Part shown: positions 16,999-25,387 of the stretch, one piece after another | Numbering within the stretch: the stretch's first letter is position 1 | Layout: each line of letters starts with the position of its first letter | Assembly: GCF_031456545.1 (NCBI RefSeq) | Contig: NZ_JAVDUV010000002.1 | Span: forward strand, 930,001-994,000 | Length of the DNA stretch: 64,000 nt | Origin: Agromyces sp. 3263 | GTDB lineage: Bacteria > Actinomycetota > Actinomycetes > Actinomycetales > Microbacteriaceae | Direction: 5' to 3' | Notes under the pieces: generated by a model | Database searches by the model: none | Told to the model about the DNA's origin: nothing | What the model saw: the letters and a program-made list of their open reading frames with translations, nothing else | Position numbers and translations under genes: made by a program

Positions 16999-17988
16999 AT
17001 GGCCGAACGCGTGCACAGGATCACCTCGTTGGGCGGGGACGCGCCCCGCGAAGGTCAGCCGTCCGACTCGCCGACCACGGGGCCGGGGGCCGGCACGTCC
17101 CAGTCCTCGGGCACGGGCGGACCCGGCGGCAGCGCCCCCGACGAGGGGCGTGCCCACGGCATGGAGCGCGGCATCGACACCGTGCTGTCGATCCAGCGAC
17201 CGGTCGTCGTGGCGCACCTGCGCGGCATCCGCCGACGAGTGCCGAACGCCTCGCCCGAGCAGATGGTGCGCATCCTCGAGCGCCGCTACCTCACCGCCGT
17301 GACGACGGGCGGCGCCGCCGTCGGCGCGACGGCCGTCATCCCCGGCATCGGCACCGGCGTGACCCTCGTGCTCTCGGGCGTGGAGACGGCCGGGTTCCTC
17401 GAGGCCACCGCGCTGTTCGCCCAGTCGGTCGCCGAGGTGCACGGCATCGCCATCGAGAACCCCGAGCGGGCGCGAGCGTTGGTGATGACGCTGATGCTCG
17501 GGCGCGAGGGCGTCGACCTCGTGCGCCAGTTCGCAGGCCAGGCCGCCGGCGGCGGCATCGCCCGCAACGCCTACTGGGGCGAGCTCATCACGAACACCAT
17601 GCCGAAGGCGGTCATGGGCACCGTCGTGGACCGGCTCCGTCACGTGTTCGTGCGGCAGTTCGCGGTGCGGGGCGGCGCCGGCATCATCGGCAAGGCCATC
17701 CCGTTCGGCATCGGCGCGGCCATCGGCGGCACGGGCAACCACATCCTCGGGCGCCGGGTGCTGCAGCAGTCGCGCCTCGCGTTCGGGACCGCGCCGGCGA
17801 CGCTGCCGCTCGAGCTCGAACCACGGGAGGGCGACGGCATGCTCACGGCGGCGACCTCGCGGCTGACGCGTGCCGGGGCCGGCCTCGGCGGTTTCGCCCT
17901 GGAGACGAGTCGCGGCCTCCGTGCTGCGGCATCGCGCGCCGCACGCAGGAGCCGCCGGCGTCCGAAGCCGCCCGAGGTGGAGCGCTAG
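16999..17988 (+). CDS. EcsC-like membrane-associated protein
   Basis: A 329-residue protein. The first 55 residues are Gly/Ser/Pro-rich and probably disordered. Residues about 85-270 show glycine-rich hydrophobic helices (GGAAVGATAVIPGIGTG, then GIIGKAIPFGIGAAIGGTGN), a pattern like EcsC-family proteins. The last 30 residues are strongly basic. Function is unknown. A -10-like TAGGAT (16986-16991) ends seven bases before the ATG and no ribosome site is seen, so the mRNA may be leaderless. Its stop codon overlaps that of the convergent glycerophosphotransferase gene. Confidence 0.65.
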   Translation: MAERVHRITSLGGDAPREGQPSDSPTTGPGAGTSQSSGTGGPGGSAPDEGRAHGMERGIDTVLSIQRPVVVAHLRGIRRRVPNASPEQMVRILERRYLTAVTTGGAAVGATAVIPGIGTGVTLVLSGVETAGFLEATALFAQSVAEVHGIAIENPERARALVMTLMLGREGVDLVRQFAGQAAGGGIARNAYWGELITNTMPKAVMGTVVDRLRHVFVRQFAVRGGAGIIGKAIPFGIGAAIGGTGNHILGRRVLQQSRLAFGTAPATLPLELEPREGDGMLTAATSRLTRAGAGLGGFALETSRGLRAAASRAARRSRRRPKPPEVER

Positions 17989-19280
17989 GCGCCGAGCGAC
18001 TCGGCCTCGTCCTCGTCGTCCTCCTCGAACTCCTCGACGTCCTCGTCGTCGGCGTGCAGCGCGGCGAACCGCTCCCACTCCTGCATCAGGTGCTCGACGG
18101 CGGCGTGGAAGCGCTCCGTGGTGACCCCGGGCGTGGTGTCGCCGAAGTACCGCTGCACCCACACGCCGAGGCGTTCGAGGGCGTCGGCGTCATGGGCGAC
18201 CTCGTCGACGCGTGCGACCATGGCCGCGGCATCCGACACCTCGAGCCACTCGCAGGCCTGAAGGTATCCGCCGGTGTCGATCTGCGCTTCGGGGTTCGCC
18301 GGCCGCGTGATGAGCAGCGGCTTGCCTGCCGCCAGGCGGTCGTAGACCATCGCCGAGATGTCGACGATCGCCACGTCGGCGGCGGCCAGCTGCCAGCCCA
18401 GCGACGGCCCGTCGTCGAAGACGTGCTGCGCCGTGGCGTCCGCGGCATTGGCCGCCGCGATCGCCGCGATGATCTCCCGGTTCGCCGCGCCGTAGGCGGG
18501 GTCGACGACGCCCGACCTCGGGTGCGGGCGGTAGATCACGCGATGGCGTCCGGTGGCGAGCAGCCCGCGCACCAACCCGACGCCGTGCGAGGCGATCGAG
18601 CCGTAGGCGGCGGCGCCGCGGTCGCCCTCCCACGTCGGCGCGTAGAGCACCACCTCGCGGTCGTCGGGCGTGTACGGCAGGGGTGAGCCGTCGAGGTAGT
18701 GGTCGGCCTGCGGGCGCCCGATCGGGATGGCCCGCTTGTCGAAGTCGTAGTCCCAGAGCACCTTCTCGAGCCGCGCCCTGGCCGCATCGCCCGCGATGAA
18801 GGCGTAGTCGTAGGCCTTGAACTGGTTCGTGGTCATGTACATCTTGTCGGACTCGCCGTGGTTGATGAACACGTGCCACCGTCGCCCGTACCGCATCATC
18901 TGGAAGTTCTTGGCGTTCTGGTTCACGTAGAACACCACGTGCAGGTCCTGGTCATGGATCACCTGCTCGAGATCCGCCACGCGGCGCACGTAGGCCACCG
19001 GCAGCGGCGACTCCGCGAGCAGTTCCAGCGCCGAGCCGGAGGCGCGGCTGAGGATGAGCACCGGATGCCGCTTCGACAGCTCGAGGAGCGGCTGGTACCA
19101 CTGCCGGAGCTGGTAGAGGTTCACCCGACCGTCGGCGAAGTAGACGCCGATGCGGAAGCGGTGCGGCTCGAGTGGGGGCTGCTCGGCGAGCTTGGTGACC
19201 AGCTCGCGCTGGGCGCGCCGCGACCACATGATGTCCTTGGCCAGCTTGACGGCACGCCGCGTGTCATTCCGCAATCCCAC
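17985..19280 (-). CDS. CDP-glycerol glycerophosphotransferase family enzyme (TagB/TagF-like)
   Basis: A 431-residue peripheral membrane GT-B enzyme expected to add glycerol phosphate or a related polyol phosphate to a lipid-linked wall polymer. Family segments are FINHGESDKMYMTTNQFKAYDYAFIAG, VVLYAPTWEG, VIYRPHPRSG and DVAIVDISAMVYDRLAAGKPLL. The last 25 residues are strongly acidic (EDVEEFEEDDEDEAE), which is unusual. The GTG at 19280 has a TACCCT -10-like element six bases upstream on its strand, suggesting a leaderless start. It is convergent with the EcsC-like gene. Confidence 0.9.
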   Translation of the reverse strand: MGLRNDTRRAVKLAKDIMWSRRAQRELVTKLAEQPPLEPHRFRIGVYFADGRVNLYQLRQWYQPLLELSKRHPVLILSRASGSALELLAESPLPVAYVRRVADLEQVIHDQDLHVVFYVNQNAKNFQMMRYGRRWHVFINHGESDKMYMTTNQFKAYDYAFIAGDAARARLEKVLWDYDFDKRAIPIGRPQADHYLDGSPLPYTPDDREVVLYAPTWEGDRGAAAYGSIASHGVGLVRGLLATGRHRVIYRPHPRSGVVDPAYGAANREIIAAIAAANAADATAQHVFDDGPSLGWQLAAADVAIVDISAMVYDRLAAGKPLLITRPANPEAQIDTGGYLQACEWLEVSDAAAMVARVDEVAHDADALERLGVWVQRYFGDTTPGVTTERFHAAVEHLMQEWERFAALHADDEDVEEFEEDDEDEAESLGA

Positions 19281-19310
19281 CGTCCAAGGGTAGCGGGCGA
19301 TGGCTGCGCC

Positions 19311-20240
19311 TCAGACGATCGGGGGGCGCCCGGCGAGGGTCATCCGCCAGACCGTGCGCCATCGCATCGGACGCCGCTCCCCCGGATGCTCCCGCCAGCC
19401 CGCGCGCCAGCCCGCGAACCAGGCCTTCAACGCCGCCGGCTGGCGCGCCCAGCGCAGCACCTGGATCGCCGTCCACGAACCCACGTAGAGCGGCACGAGC
19501 ACGAGCGGCAGGTTGCGCCGGGCCAGCCATACGCGGTTCCTCGCGTTGAGGCGGTAGTAATAGGCGTGCCGCGCCGGGTCGATGACCGGATGACCCGCCT
19601 CGAGGTCGCCCGCATACCAGGCGACGTGGCCGGTGTCCCACACGCGCCACGCCAGCTCGATGCCCTCATGCGCGTAGAAGAACGGGTCGGCCCAGCCGCC
19701 CGTCGCGTCGAACACCGCCCGCGGCATCAGCACGGCCCCCTCCCAGCAGGAGAACACCCGGCTCGAGTCCGACGCGTCGCCCTTGCGGATGCGCGGGATC
19801 CACCGCCGCGGTGACACGCGACCGGTGGGGTCGACGACGCGGGGCTGGATGAGGCCGAGCTCGGGGCGCAGCGCCAGCATGCGGCATCCGGTGGCCAGGA
19901 ATCCCGGGTCGGGCAGGAACGCGTCGTCGTCGAGGAAGAACAGCACGTCGCCGTCGACCTCGGGCACGCCGCGGTTGCGCCCGGCGGGGATGCCGAGGTT
20001 CTCGGGCAGGTGCAGCGTCTTCACGCCCGCGGGCAGGGCCGGCTGGGCCGTGGCCGGATCCCAGCCGTTGCCGACGCAGACGACGTCGACGACCACGTCG
20101 TGCTGGTCGAGGACGCTCCGGATGCCGCGGGCCAGGTCCTCGGGGCGCGTGCCCATGGTGAGCACCACCACGCCGACGCGCGGGCGGGCGGGGTGACGGC
20201 GCACGCCGCCCGGATCGCCCTGCGTGTCAGGAACGGACAC
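19311..20240 (-). CDS. Family 2 glycosyltransferase
   Basis: A 309-residue GT-A glycosyltransferase. VGVVVLTMGTRPEDL is the nucleotide-binding start, NLGIPAGRNRG the usual loop, and FFLDDDAF (Asp104-106) the metal-binding DxD. DPFFYAHEGIELAWRVWDTG carries the catalytic-base region. A basic, partly hydrophobic tail suggests membrane contact. The GTG at 20240 gives a 14-base overlap with the preceding CDP-alcohol transferase gene, so the two are likely cotranscribed. It probably adds a sugar to the wall polymer; donor and acceptor are unknown. Confidence 0.9.
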   Translation of the reverse strand: MSVPDTQGDPGGVRRHPARPRVGVVVLTMGTRPEDLARGIRSVLDQHDVVVDVVCVGNGWDPATAQPALPAGVKTLHLPENLGIPAGRNRGVPEVDGDVLFFLDDDAFLPDPGFLATGCRMLALRPELGLIQPRVVDPTGRVSPRRWIPRIRKGDASDSSRVFSCWEGAVLMPRAVFDATGGWADPFFYAHEGIELAWRVWDTGHVAWYAGDLEAGHPVIDPARHAYYYRLNARNRVWLARRNLPLVLVPLYVGSWTAIQVLRWARQPAALKAWFAGWRAGWREHPGERRPMRWRTVWRMTLAGRPPIV

Positions 20241-21042
20241 GGCGCGACGCCATGATCGCCACGAAGTGGCCGACCAGGGAGAGGATCGCAAGCGGCAGCA
20301 GCAGGCCGACGACCCACCGGTCGACGACCGGCTGGCCGAGGAACAGGCCGACGAGCGCCGCGCCGAAGGCGATGAGCGTGAGCTCGACCGAGTGGTAGAG
20401 CCGGTGGAACGGCAGGAACCGGGCCGCCTTGCGCAGCTTCGCGACCAGGCCGCCGCGCGGTGCCGTCTCGCCGTGCGTGTCGGTGAGCTTCGGCAGGCCG
20501 GCGTTCGCCCGCGCGACGTGCACCATGTCGTTCAGCGCCTTGTTGAGCACGATCACGAGTGCGAGGAGGGCGCCGATCGTGGTCCAGAGGAAGTCGGCGG
20601 GGAACTCGAGCGGGTAGGCGGCGGCGCGGATGCCGAGCGCGAGCGGGATGAGCGCCTCGGTCGTGTAGTGGCCCACCTTGTCGAGGAAGACCCCGGCGGG
20701 CGACGACGTGCGCCGCCAGCGCGCCACCTCGCCGTCGCAGCAGTCGACGAGCATCTGCAGCTGGCCCAGCACGACCGCGAGGAGCGCGCCCCAGATGCCC
20801 GGGATCAGCAGCGCGGCTGCCGTCGACCAACCGACGAGGATCATGAGGCCGGTGACGCCGTTCGCCGAGATCGACGTCTTCAGCAGCCACCAGGTGAGGT
20901 AGGGCGAGAGGTTGCGGAGGTAGAGCGAGGCCGTCCAGTGCTCGGCGTTGCGGCGGCCGCGCACCTCGGGCGGCTGGGCGACGGCGCGGAGCTCGGCGAT
21001 GCTCGTGGGCCGGGCGTGAGCCTGGCCGGCGGCTTGTGACAT
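20227..21042 (-). CDS. CDP-alcohol phosphotransferase with altered fourth motif residue
   Basis: A 271-residue membrane enzyme. The family motif is DxxDGxxAR-N8-GxxxDxxxD. Here it reads Asp100, Asp103, Gly104, Ala107, Arg108, Gly117, Asp121, but position 125 is His instead of the fourth Asp. That Asp is thought to be the catalytic base in the family. Several hydrophobic helices flank the motif. With the CDP-glycerol transferase-like and GT2 genes it would join a phosphopolyol to a lipid or polymer. The change may define a subgroup rather than a dead enzyme. It starts five bases after the upstream GT2 gene ends. Confidence 0.88.
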   Translation of the reverse strand: MSQAAGQAHARPTSIAELRAVAQPPEVRGRRNAEHWTASLYLRNLSPYLTWWLLKTSISANGVTGLMILVGWSTAAALLIPGIWGALLAVVLGQLQMLVDCCDGEVARWRRTSSPAGVFLDKVGHYTTEALIPLALGIRAAAYPLEFPADFLWTTIGALLALVIVLNKALNDMVHVARANAGLPKLTDTHGETAPRGGLVAKLRKAARFLPFHRLYHSVELTLIAFGAALVGLFLGQPVVDRWVVGLLLPLAILSLVGHFVAIMASRRVRS

Positions 21043-21047
21043 CCGCG

Positions 21048-22103
21048 TCACCTTCCCGTGTGCTTGGCGATGTTGCTCGTCAACGAGAGGAAGCCGAGCA
21101 CGAAGCCCACACCCCACGAGACGTGTATGCAGGGCAAGACTACGAGAAAGCGACCCGCCACCGCCGCACCGCGGTGCCGCGCGTACACGAGCGTCGCGGC
21201 GACGACGAACAGCAGGTACACGACCGGCACGAGGAATCCGAGCAGCAGCCACGGCGTCGCGCCGACGGCGGCCTGCACGATGCCCGCGATGCCGAGCAGG
21301 AGCCCGACGGCCACGCCCACCACCATGACGGGAGGGATGAAGTAGCGGATGCCGTTCGCCGACGGGAACCGGCGTGCGAGCTCACCGCGCCAGAGCCCGG
21401 TCGAGAACATCTGCCGGGCGAGCCGCTCGATCGTGGAGCGCGGACGGTAGGTGACGGCGAGCGCCGGCGTGAACCACACCGTGCCGCCCGTCTCGCGGAG
21501 GCGGCGGTTGAGCTCCCAGTCCTGCCCGCGCTTGATCGTCTCGTCGAAGAGCCCCACCCGCTCGAGCGAGGTGCGGCGGAAGACGCCGAGGTACACCGTG
21601 TCGGCGGGACCCTCGTGGCCGCCGACGTGGAAGGCCGAGCCGCCGAGGCCGACCTTCGTCGTGTAGGCCAGGGCCACCGCCTGCTCGAAGGGGGTCTCGC
21701 CCCGGGCGTCCATGATGCCGCCCACGTTGTCGGCGCCGGTGCGCTCGAGCACCTCGACCGCCACGCGGGCGTAGTCGACGGGGAGCATCGAGTGCGAGTC
21801 GACGCGCACGACGACGGGGTAGCGCGCCGCGCGGATGCCGATGTTGAGACCGGCCGGCGTCGACCCGACCTCGTTCTCGAGCACGCGCACACGGGCGTCG
21901 CGGGCGGCGAGGTCGGCCACCAGTTCACCCGTGCCGTCGATCGAGGGACCGAGCGCGATGAGCACCTCGACGGGGCCGTCGTAGTCCTGGGCGAGGATGG
22001 ACTCGACCGCGGCGCGCACGTGCGAGGCGTCGTTGAGCACGGGCATGACATACGAGACGCCGACGAGCGACGACGGGGTCGTCGGTTGGGGCAGCTCGGG
22101 CAT
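21048..22103 (-). CDS. Family 2 glycosyltransferase, ExoA-like
   Basis: A 351-residue GT2 enzyme with VSYVMPVLNDASHVRAAVESIL at the start, VRVDSHSML supplying the DxD-type motif, and FDETIKRGQDWELNRRLRE as the acceptor/base region. Two or three C-terminal membrane helices (about 255-345) anchor it, as in succinoglycan ExoA. It is the first gene of a three-gene run with the CDP-alcohol transferase and the other GT2. ATG 22103 is used; GTG 22112 in frame is possible. Confidence 0.9.
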   Translation of the reverse strand: MPELPQPTTPSSLVGVSYVMPVLNDASHVRAAVESILAQDYDGPVEVLIALGPSIDGTGELVADLAARDARVRVLENEVGSTPAGLNIGIRAARYPVVVRVDSHSMLPVDYARVAVEVLERTGADNVGGIMDARGETPFEQAVALAYTTKVGLGGSAFHVGGHEGPADTVYLGVFRRTSLERVGLFDETIKRGQDWELNRRLRETGGTVWFTPALAVTYRPRSTIERLARQMFSTGLWRGELARRFPSANGIRYFIPPVMVVGVAVGLLLGIAGIVQAAVGATPWLLLGFLVPVVYLLFVVAATLVYARHRGAAVAGRFLVVLPCIHVSWGVGFVLGFLSLTSNIAKHTGR

Positions 22104-22173
22104 GTTCCTCACTCGCTCGGAAGTCGATCGAGCCTAGCAGCCGGGCCCCGGGAGGCCCGTGCGAGCACACCGG

Positions 22174-22209
22174 CGGCGGGGCCGGATCGATGTCGATCCG
22201 GCCCCGCCG
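22174..22209 (-). terminator. Strong hairpin terminator of the HtrA gene
   Basis: A perfect 17-base stem (22174-22190 with 22193-22209) lies downstream of the HtrA stop codon on the minus strand and before the GT2 gene. Confidence 0.75.
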
Positions 22210-22228
22210 TCGTGGTCGTGCCGAGGCG

Positions 22229-23995
22229 TCAGCCCTCGAACGTGCCGAGCGTCACGGTGACCGTCTTGGAGTCGCCGTCGCGGGTGAAGGTGACCTGCGC
22301 CTTCTCGCCGCCGGGCAGCGCACGCACCTGGGCGGTGAGGTCGGTCTGGTCGGTGATCGGCACGCCGTTGAACTCGGTCACGACGTCGCCCGACTGCAGG
22401 CCGGCCTGCTCGGCCGCCCCGCCGGCGCTCACCTCGGAGATGAGGGCGCCGACCGTGTCGCTCGCCTCGTCCGACTCGGCCGAGGTGACCGTCGCGCCGA
22501 GGAGGCCGTGCGTGGCCGCCCCGTTGTCGATGATCTCCTTGGCGATGCGCTCGGCCAGGTTCGACGGGACCGCGAAGCCCACGCCGATGTTGCCGGCCTC
22601 GCCGCTCGAGCCGCCGGCCGAGAGGATGGCGACGTTGACGCCGATGAGCTCGCCCTCGGAGTTCAGGAGCGCGCCACCGGAGTTGCCGGGGTTGATCGCG
22701 GCATCCGTCTGGATGACCGGGAGCGACACCTGGCCCGACGCCTGTGCCTGCGGCGCCTCGGGCTGCGAGCCGTCGGGGTTCGGCAGGTCGAAGAAGAAGT
22801 CGAACGGGCTCTGCTCGGAGCCGTCACCGCTGTCGCCCTGGCCGCTGTCGCCCTGGCCGCCGTCGCCCTCGGTCGAGTCGTCGGGCGTCGCCGGCGCGGC
22901 CGAGGACGCGACGTCGATCGAGCGGTTCAGCGCGCTCACGATGCCGTTGGTGACGGTGCCCGACAGGCCGAGCGGCGCGCCGATCGCGATGGCGGTGTCG
23001 CCGACGTTGAGCTTGTCGGAGTCCGCGAAGTCGAGCGGCGTGAGGCCCGAGGCATCCACCAGCTTGATGACCGCGAGGTCGGAGAGCGGGTCGGTGCCCA
23101 CGAGCTCGGCGTCGTAGAGGTGACCGTCGTTCGTCTTCACCTGGATGGTCGGGTCGCCGGTCGCACCGTCGAGCGTCACCACGTGGGTGTTGGTGAGCAC
23201 GTAGCCGTCCTCGGAGAGGATGATGCCCGATCCGGTGCCGCCGGCCTGGCCGCCGGTGACCGAGATGGTCACGACGCTCGGGCTCGCCTTCGCGGCGACC
23301 GCGGTGATCTGGTTCACCGAGTCGGTGTCGTTCACGACGATGTTCTGGGCGCTGCCCGCGCTCTCGGATGACGCGGGCGCGTCATTGCCCGCGATGAGCG
23401 CGTTGATGCCGGCGCCCGAGGCGCCCCCGATCAGGGCGGCGGCGACGATCGCCGCGGCCACGCCCAGGCCGACCCGGCGCTGCTTCGGCGCGGGCTGGCC
23501 GGCGACGGCCGGCTGGCCGGGCGGCGTGCCGTACGGCGGAACGCCGGCCACCGGGGTCGTGGGCTGGGTCTCGCCGGGGCGGGGGCCGCCGAAGGCCGGC
23601 GGGACCTGGCCCGAGACGGGCTGCGTCGGCGCGGTCGGCTGCGTGGCGGCGGCCGCCACCGGAGCTGCTACGGCCGCGGGAGCCGCGGCGGGGGCTGCGG
23701 CCGGAGCCGGCGCCGCGGCGGCGGGTGCCGCGGCGGGAGCCCGATAGGGCTGCGGGGCCTGGCCGGGCTCGTACACGGTGCCGGTCGCGGCGGGGGCGGC
23801 ATCGGCGGGCGCCTGCGCGGCGGCTGCGGTCGCGCCCTCGGTGGTCGGAGCCGGAGCGGCCGTGGCGGCGGGCTCGGTGGAGGTCGCGGGGGCGGTCTGG
23901 GCCGCCGGGTTCGCGGCGGTCTCGTTGGTGGCCGTCGTCGCCGCGACGTCGCCGTCGCGGGCCTCGCCCGAGGTGCCGTCAGTGATGTCGGTCAT
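22229..23995 (-). CDS. HtrA/DegP-type serine protease with PDZ domain
   Basis: A 588-residue membrane-anchored quality-control protease. Residues 1-170 are a cytoplasmic Ala/Pro/Thr-rich low-complexity tail. One membrane helix (about 175-200) precedes the trypsin-like domain. The triad is His271 (TNTHVV), Asp306 (SDLAVI) and Ser439 (GNSGGALL). A PDZ domain fills about 490-585. Residues 363-422 are an unusual insertion in the protease domain: Ala/Asp/Gly-rich with GQGDSG repeats and the aromatic segment PFDFFFDLPN. ATG 23995 follows GGAAGGAGC. It is a single-gene unit with its own terminator. Confidence 0.95.
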   Translation of the reverse strand: MTDITDGTSGEARDGDVAATTATNETAANPAAQTAPATSTEPAATAAPAPTTEGATAAAAQAPADAAPAATGTVYEPGQAPQPYRAPAAAPAAAAPAPAAAPAAAPAAVAAPVAAAATQPTAPTQPVSGQVPPAFGGPRPGETQPTTPVAGVPPYGTPPGQPAVAGQPAPKQRRVGLGVAAAIVAAALIGGASGAGINALIAGNDAPASSESAGSAQNIVVNDTDSVNQITAVAAKASPSVVTISVTGGQAGGTGSGIILSEDGYVLTNTHVVTLDGATGDPTIQVKTNDGHLYDAELVGTDPLSDLAVIKLVDASGLTPLDFADSDKLNVGDTAIAIGAPLGLSGTVTNGIVSALNRSIDVASSAAPATPDDSTEGDGGQGDSGQGDSGDGSEQSPFDFFFDLPNPDGSQPEAPQAQASGQVSLPVIQTDAAINPGNSGGALLNSEGELIGVNVAILSAGGSSGEAGNIGVGFAVPSNLAERIAKEIIDNGAATHGLLGATVTSAESDEASDTVGALISEVSAGGAAEQAGLQSGDVVTEFNGVPITDQTDLTAQVRALPGGEKAQVTFTRDGDSKTVTVTLGTFEG

Positions 23996-24151
23996 GGTGT
24001 GCTCCTTCCAAAGCGATGCCAGCATCCCGCTCCAAGCTGTGCACGGCATCGGCGAAGTCTATGAACCGGCTATCCGGTGGCGGTGATTCGTCCGAATGCG
24101 AATCGCACCGTCGTGGTCGCCGTGCGCCAGCGTAGCGGCCCCACCCTGACG

Positions 24152-24166
24152 TACGGTGAGAGCGTG
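24152..24166 (+). promoter_or_regulatory. Leaderless-type -10 element before the aminotransferase
   Basis: TACGGT (24152-24157) ends six bases before GTG 24164, the proposed start codon and transcription start. Confidence 0.45.
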
Positions 24167-25387
24167 AGCGACTTCTCCCCCTCGCCGGCCCTGCGGCCGT
24201 GGCAGCGCACCGCCGCAGGCGCCGGCCTGCTGGCGTCCGACGGCAGCATCGCCGCCACGATCTTCGCCGAGATGAGCGCGCTCGCGGCGCGCACCGGCGC
24301 GATCAACCTCGGTCAGGGGTTCCCCGACGAGGACGGACCGGCCGAGGTGCTCGAGGCCGCGCGCCGGGCCATCTCCGAGGGCGTGAACCAGTACCCGCCG
24401 GGGATCGGCATGCCCGTGCTGCGGGAGGCCATCGCCGAGCACCAACGTCGGTTCTACGCGCTCGAGGTCGACGCGGCATCCGAGGTGCTCGTGACGGCCG
24501 GCGCCACCGAGGCGCTCGCGGCCACCATCCTGGCGTTCGTCGACGAGGGCGATGAGGTCGTGACGTTCGAGCCGTACTACGACGCCTACGCGGCCCTCAT
24601 CGCGCGGGCGGGGGGCGTGCACCGCACCGTGCCGCTCCGGTTTCCCGACTGGCGGCCCGACCACTCGGAGCTCCAGTCGGCCGTCACCGACCGCACGCGC
24701 CTCATCCTGGTGAACTCGCCCCACAACCCGACCGGCGCCGTGCTCGACGCCGACACCCTCGCGCTGGTCGTGCGCCTCGCCGAGCGGCACGACGCGATCA
24801 TCGTCACCGACGAGGTGTACGAGCACCTCACGTTCGGCGTGCCGCACACGCCGATCGCGACGCTGCCCGGCGCTCGCGAACGCACCGTGTCGATCTCGTC
24901 GGGCGGCAAGACGTTCAGCACCACCGGCTGGAAGATCGGCTGGCTCACCGCACCCGCCGCGCTCGTCACGAGCGTGCTGGCGGTGAAGCAGTACCTCACG
25001 TTCGTGAACGGCGCACCGTTCCAGCCGGCCATCGCCACCGGCCTCGGGCTGCCCGATGCGGTGTTCACGGATGCCGCGACCGAGCTCCGCGCGAAGCGCG
25101 ACCTGCTCGCGGACGGCCTCACCGCCGCCGGCTTCTCCGTGTCGCTGCCCGGCGCCGGGTACTTCATCGTCGCGGACGCCCGCCCGCTCGGCTACGACGA
25201 CGGCGCGGCGCTCTGCCGCCGCCTGCCCGACCTCGCGGGCGTGGTGGGGGTTCCGGTCTCGGCGTTCGTGCACCCCGACCGCCAGGACGCGTACCGCAGC
25301 CTCGTGCGGTTCGCGTTCTGCAAGCGCCGCGAGGTGCTGGAGGAGGCATCCGCTCGGCTCTCGGCGCTCAGCGCTGGCGCGGACTGA
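24164..25387 (+). CDS. PLP-dependent aminotransferase, class I/II
   Basis: A 407-residue fold-type I aminotransferase. GAINLGQGFPDEDGP, LVNSPHNPTGAVL, VTDEVYEHLTF and SGGKTFSTTGWKIGW (with the PLP-binding Lys in SGGKTF) are the expected motifs. The pattern resembles kynurenine/methionine (YbdL-like) or N-succinyldiaminopimelate aminotransferases; which one is not decided by sequence alone. The GTG at 24164 fits a leaderless promoter. Its last 20 bases overlap the convergent amidase gene. Confidence 0.9.
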   Translation: MSDFSPSPALRPWQRTAAGAGLLASDGSIAATIFAEMSALAARTGAINLGQGFPDEDGPAEVLEAARRAISEGVNQYPPGIGMPVLREAIAEHQRRFYALEVDAASEVLVTAGATEALAATILAFVDEGDEVVTFEPYYDAYAALIARAGGVHRTVPLRFPDWRPDHSELQSAVTDRTRLILVNSPHNPTGAVLDADTLALVVRLAERHDAIIVTDEVYEHLTFGVPHTPIATLPGARERTVSISSGGKTFSTTGWKIGWLTAPAALVTSVLAVKQYLTFVNGAPFQPAIATGLGLPDAVFTDAATELRAKRDLLADGLTAAGFSVSLPGAGYFIVADARPLGYDDGAALCRRLPDLAGVVGVPVSAFVHPDRQDAYRSLVRFAFCKRREVLEEASARLSALSAGAD

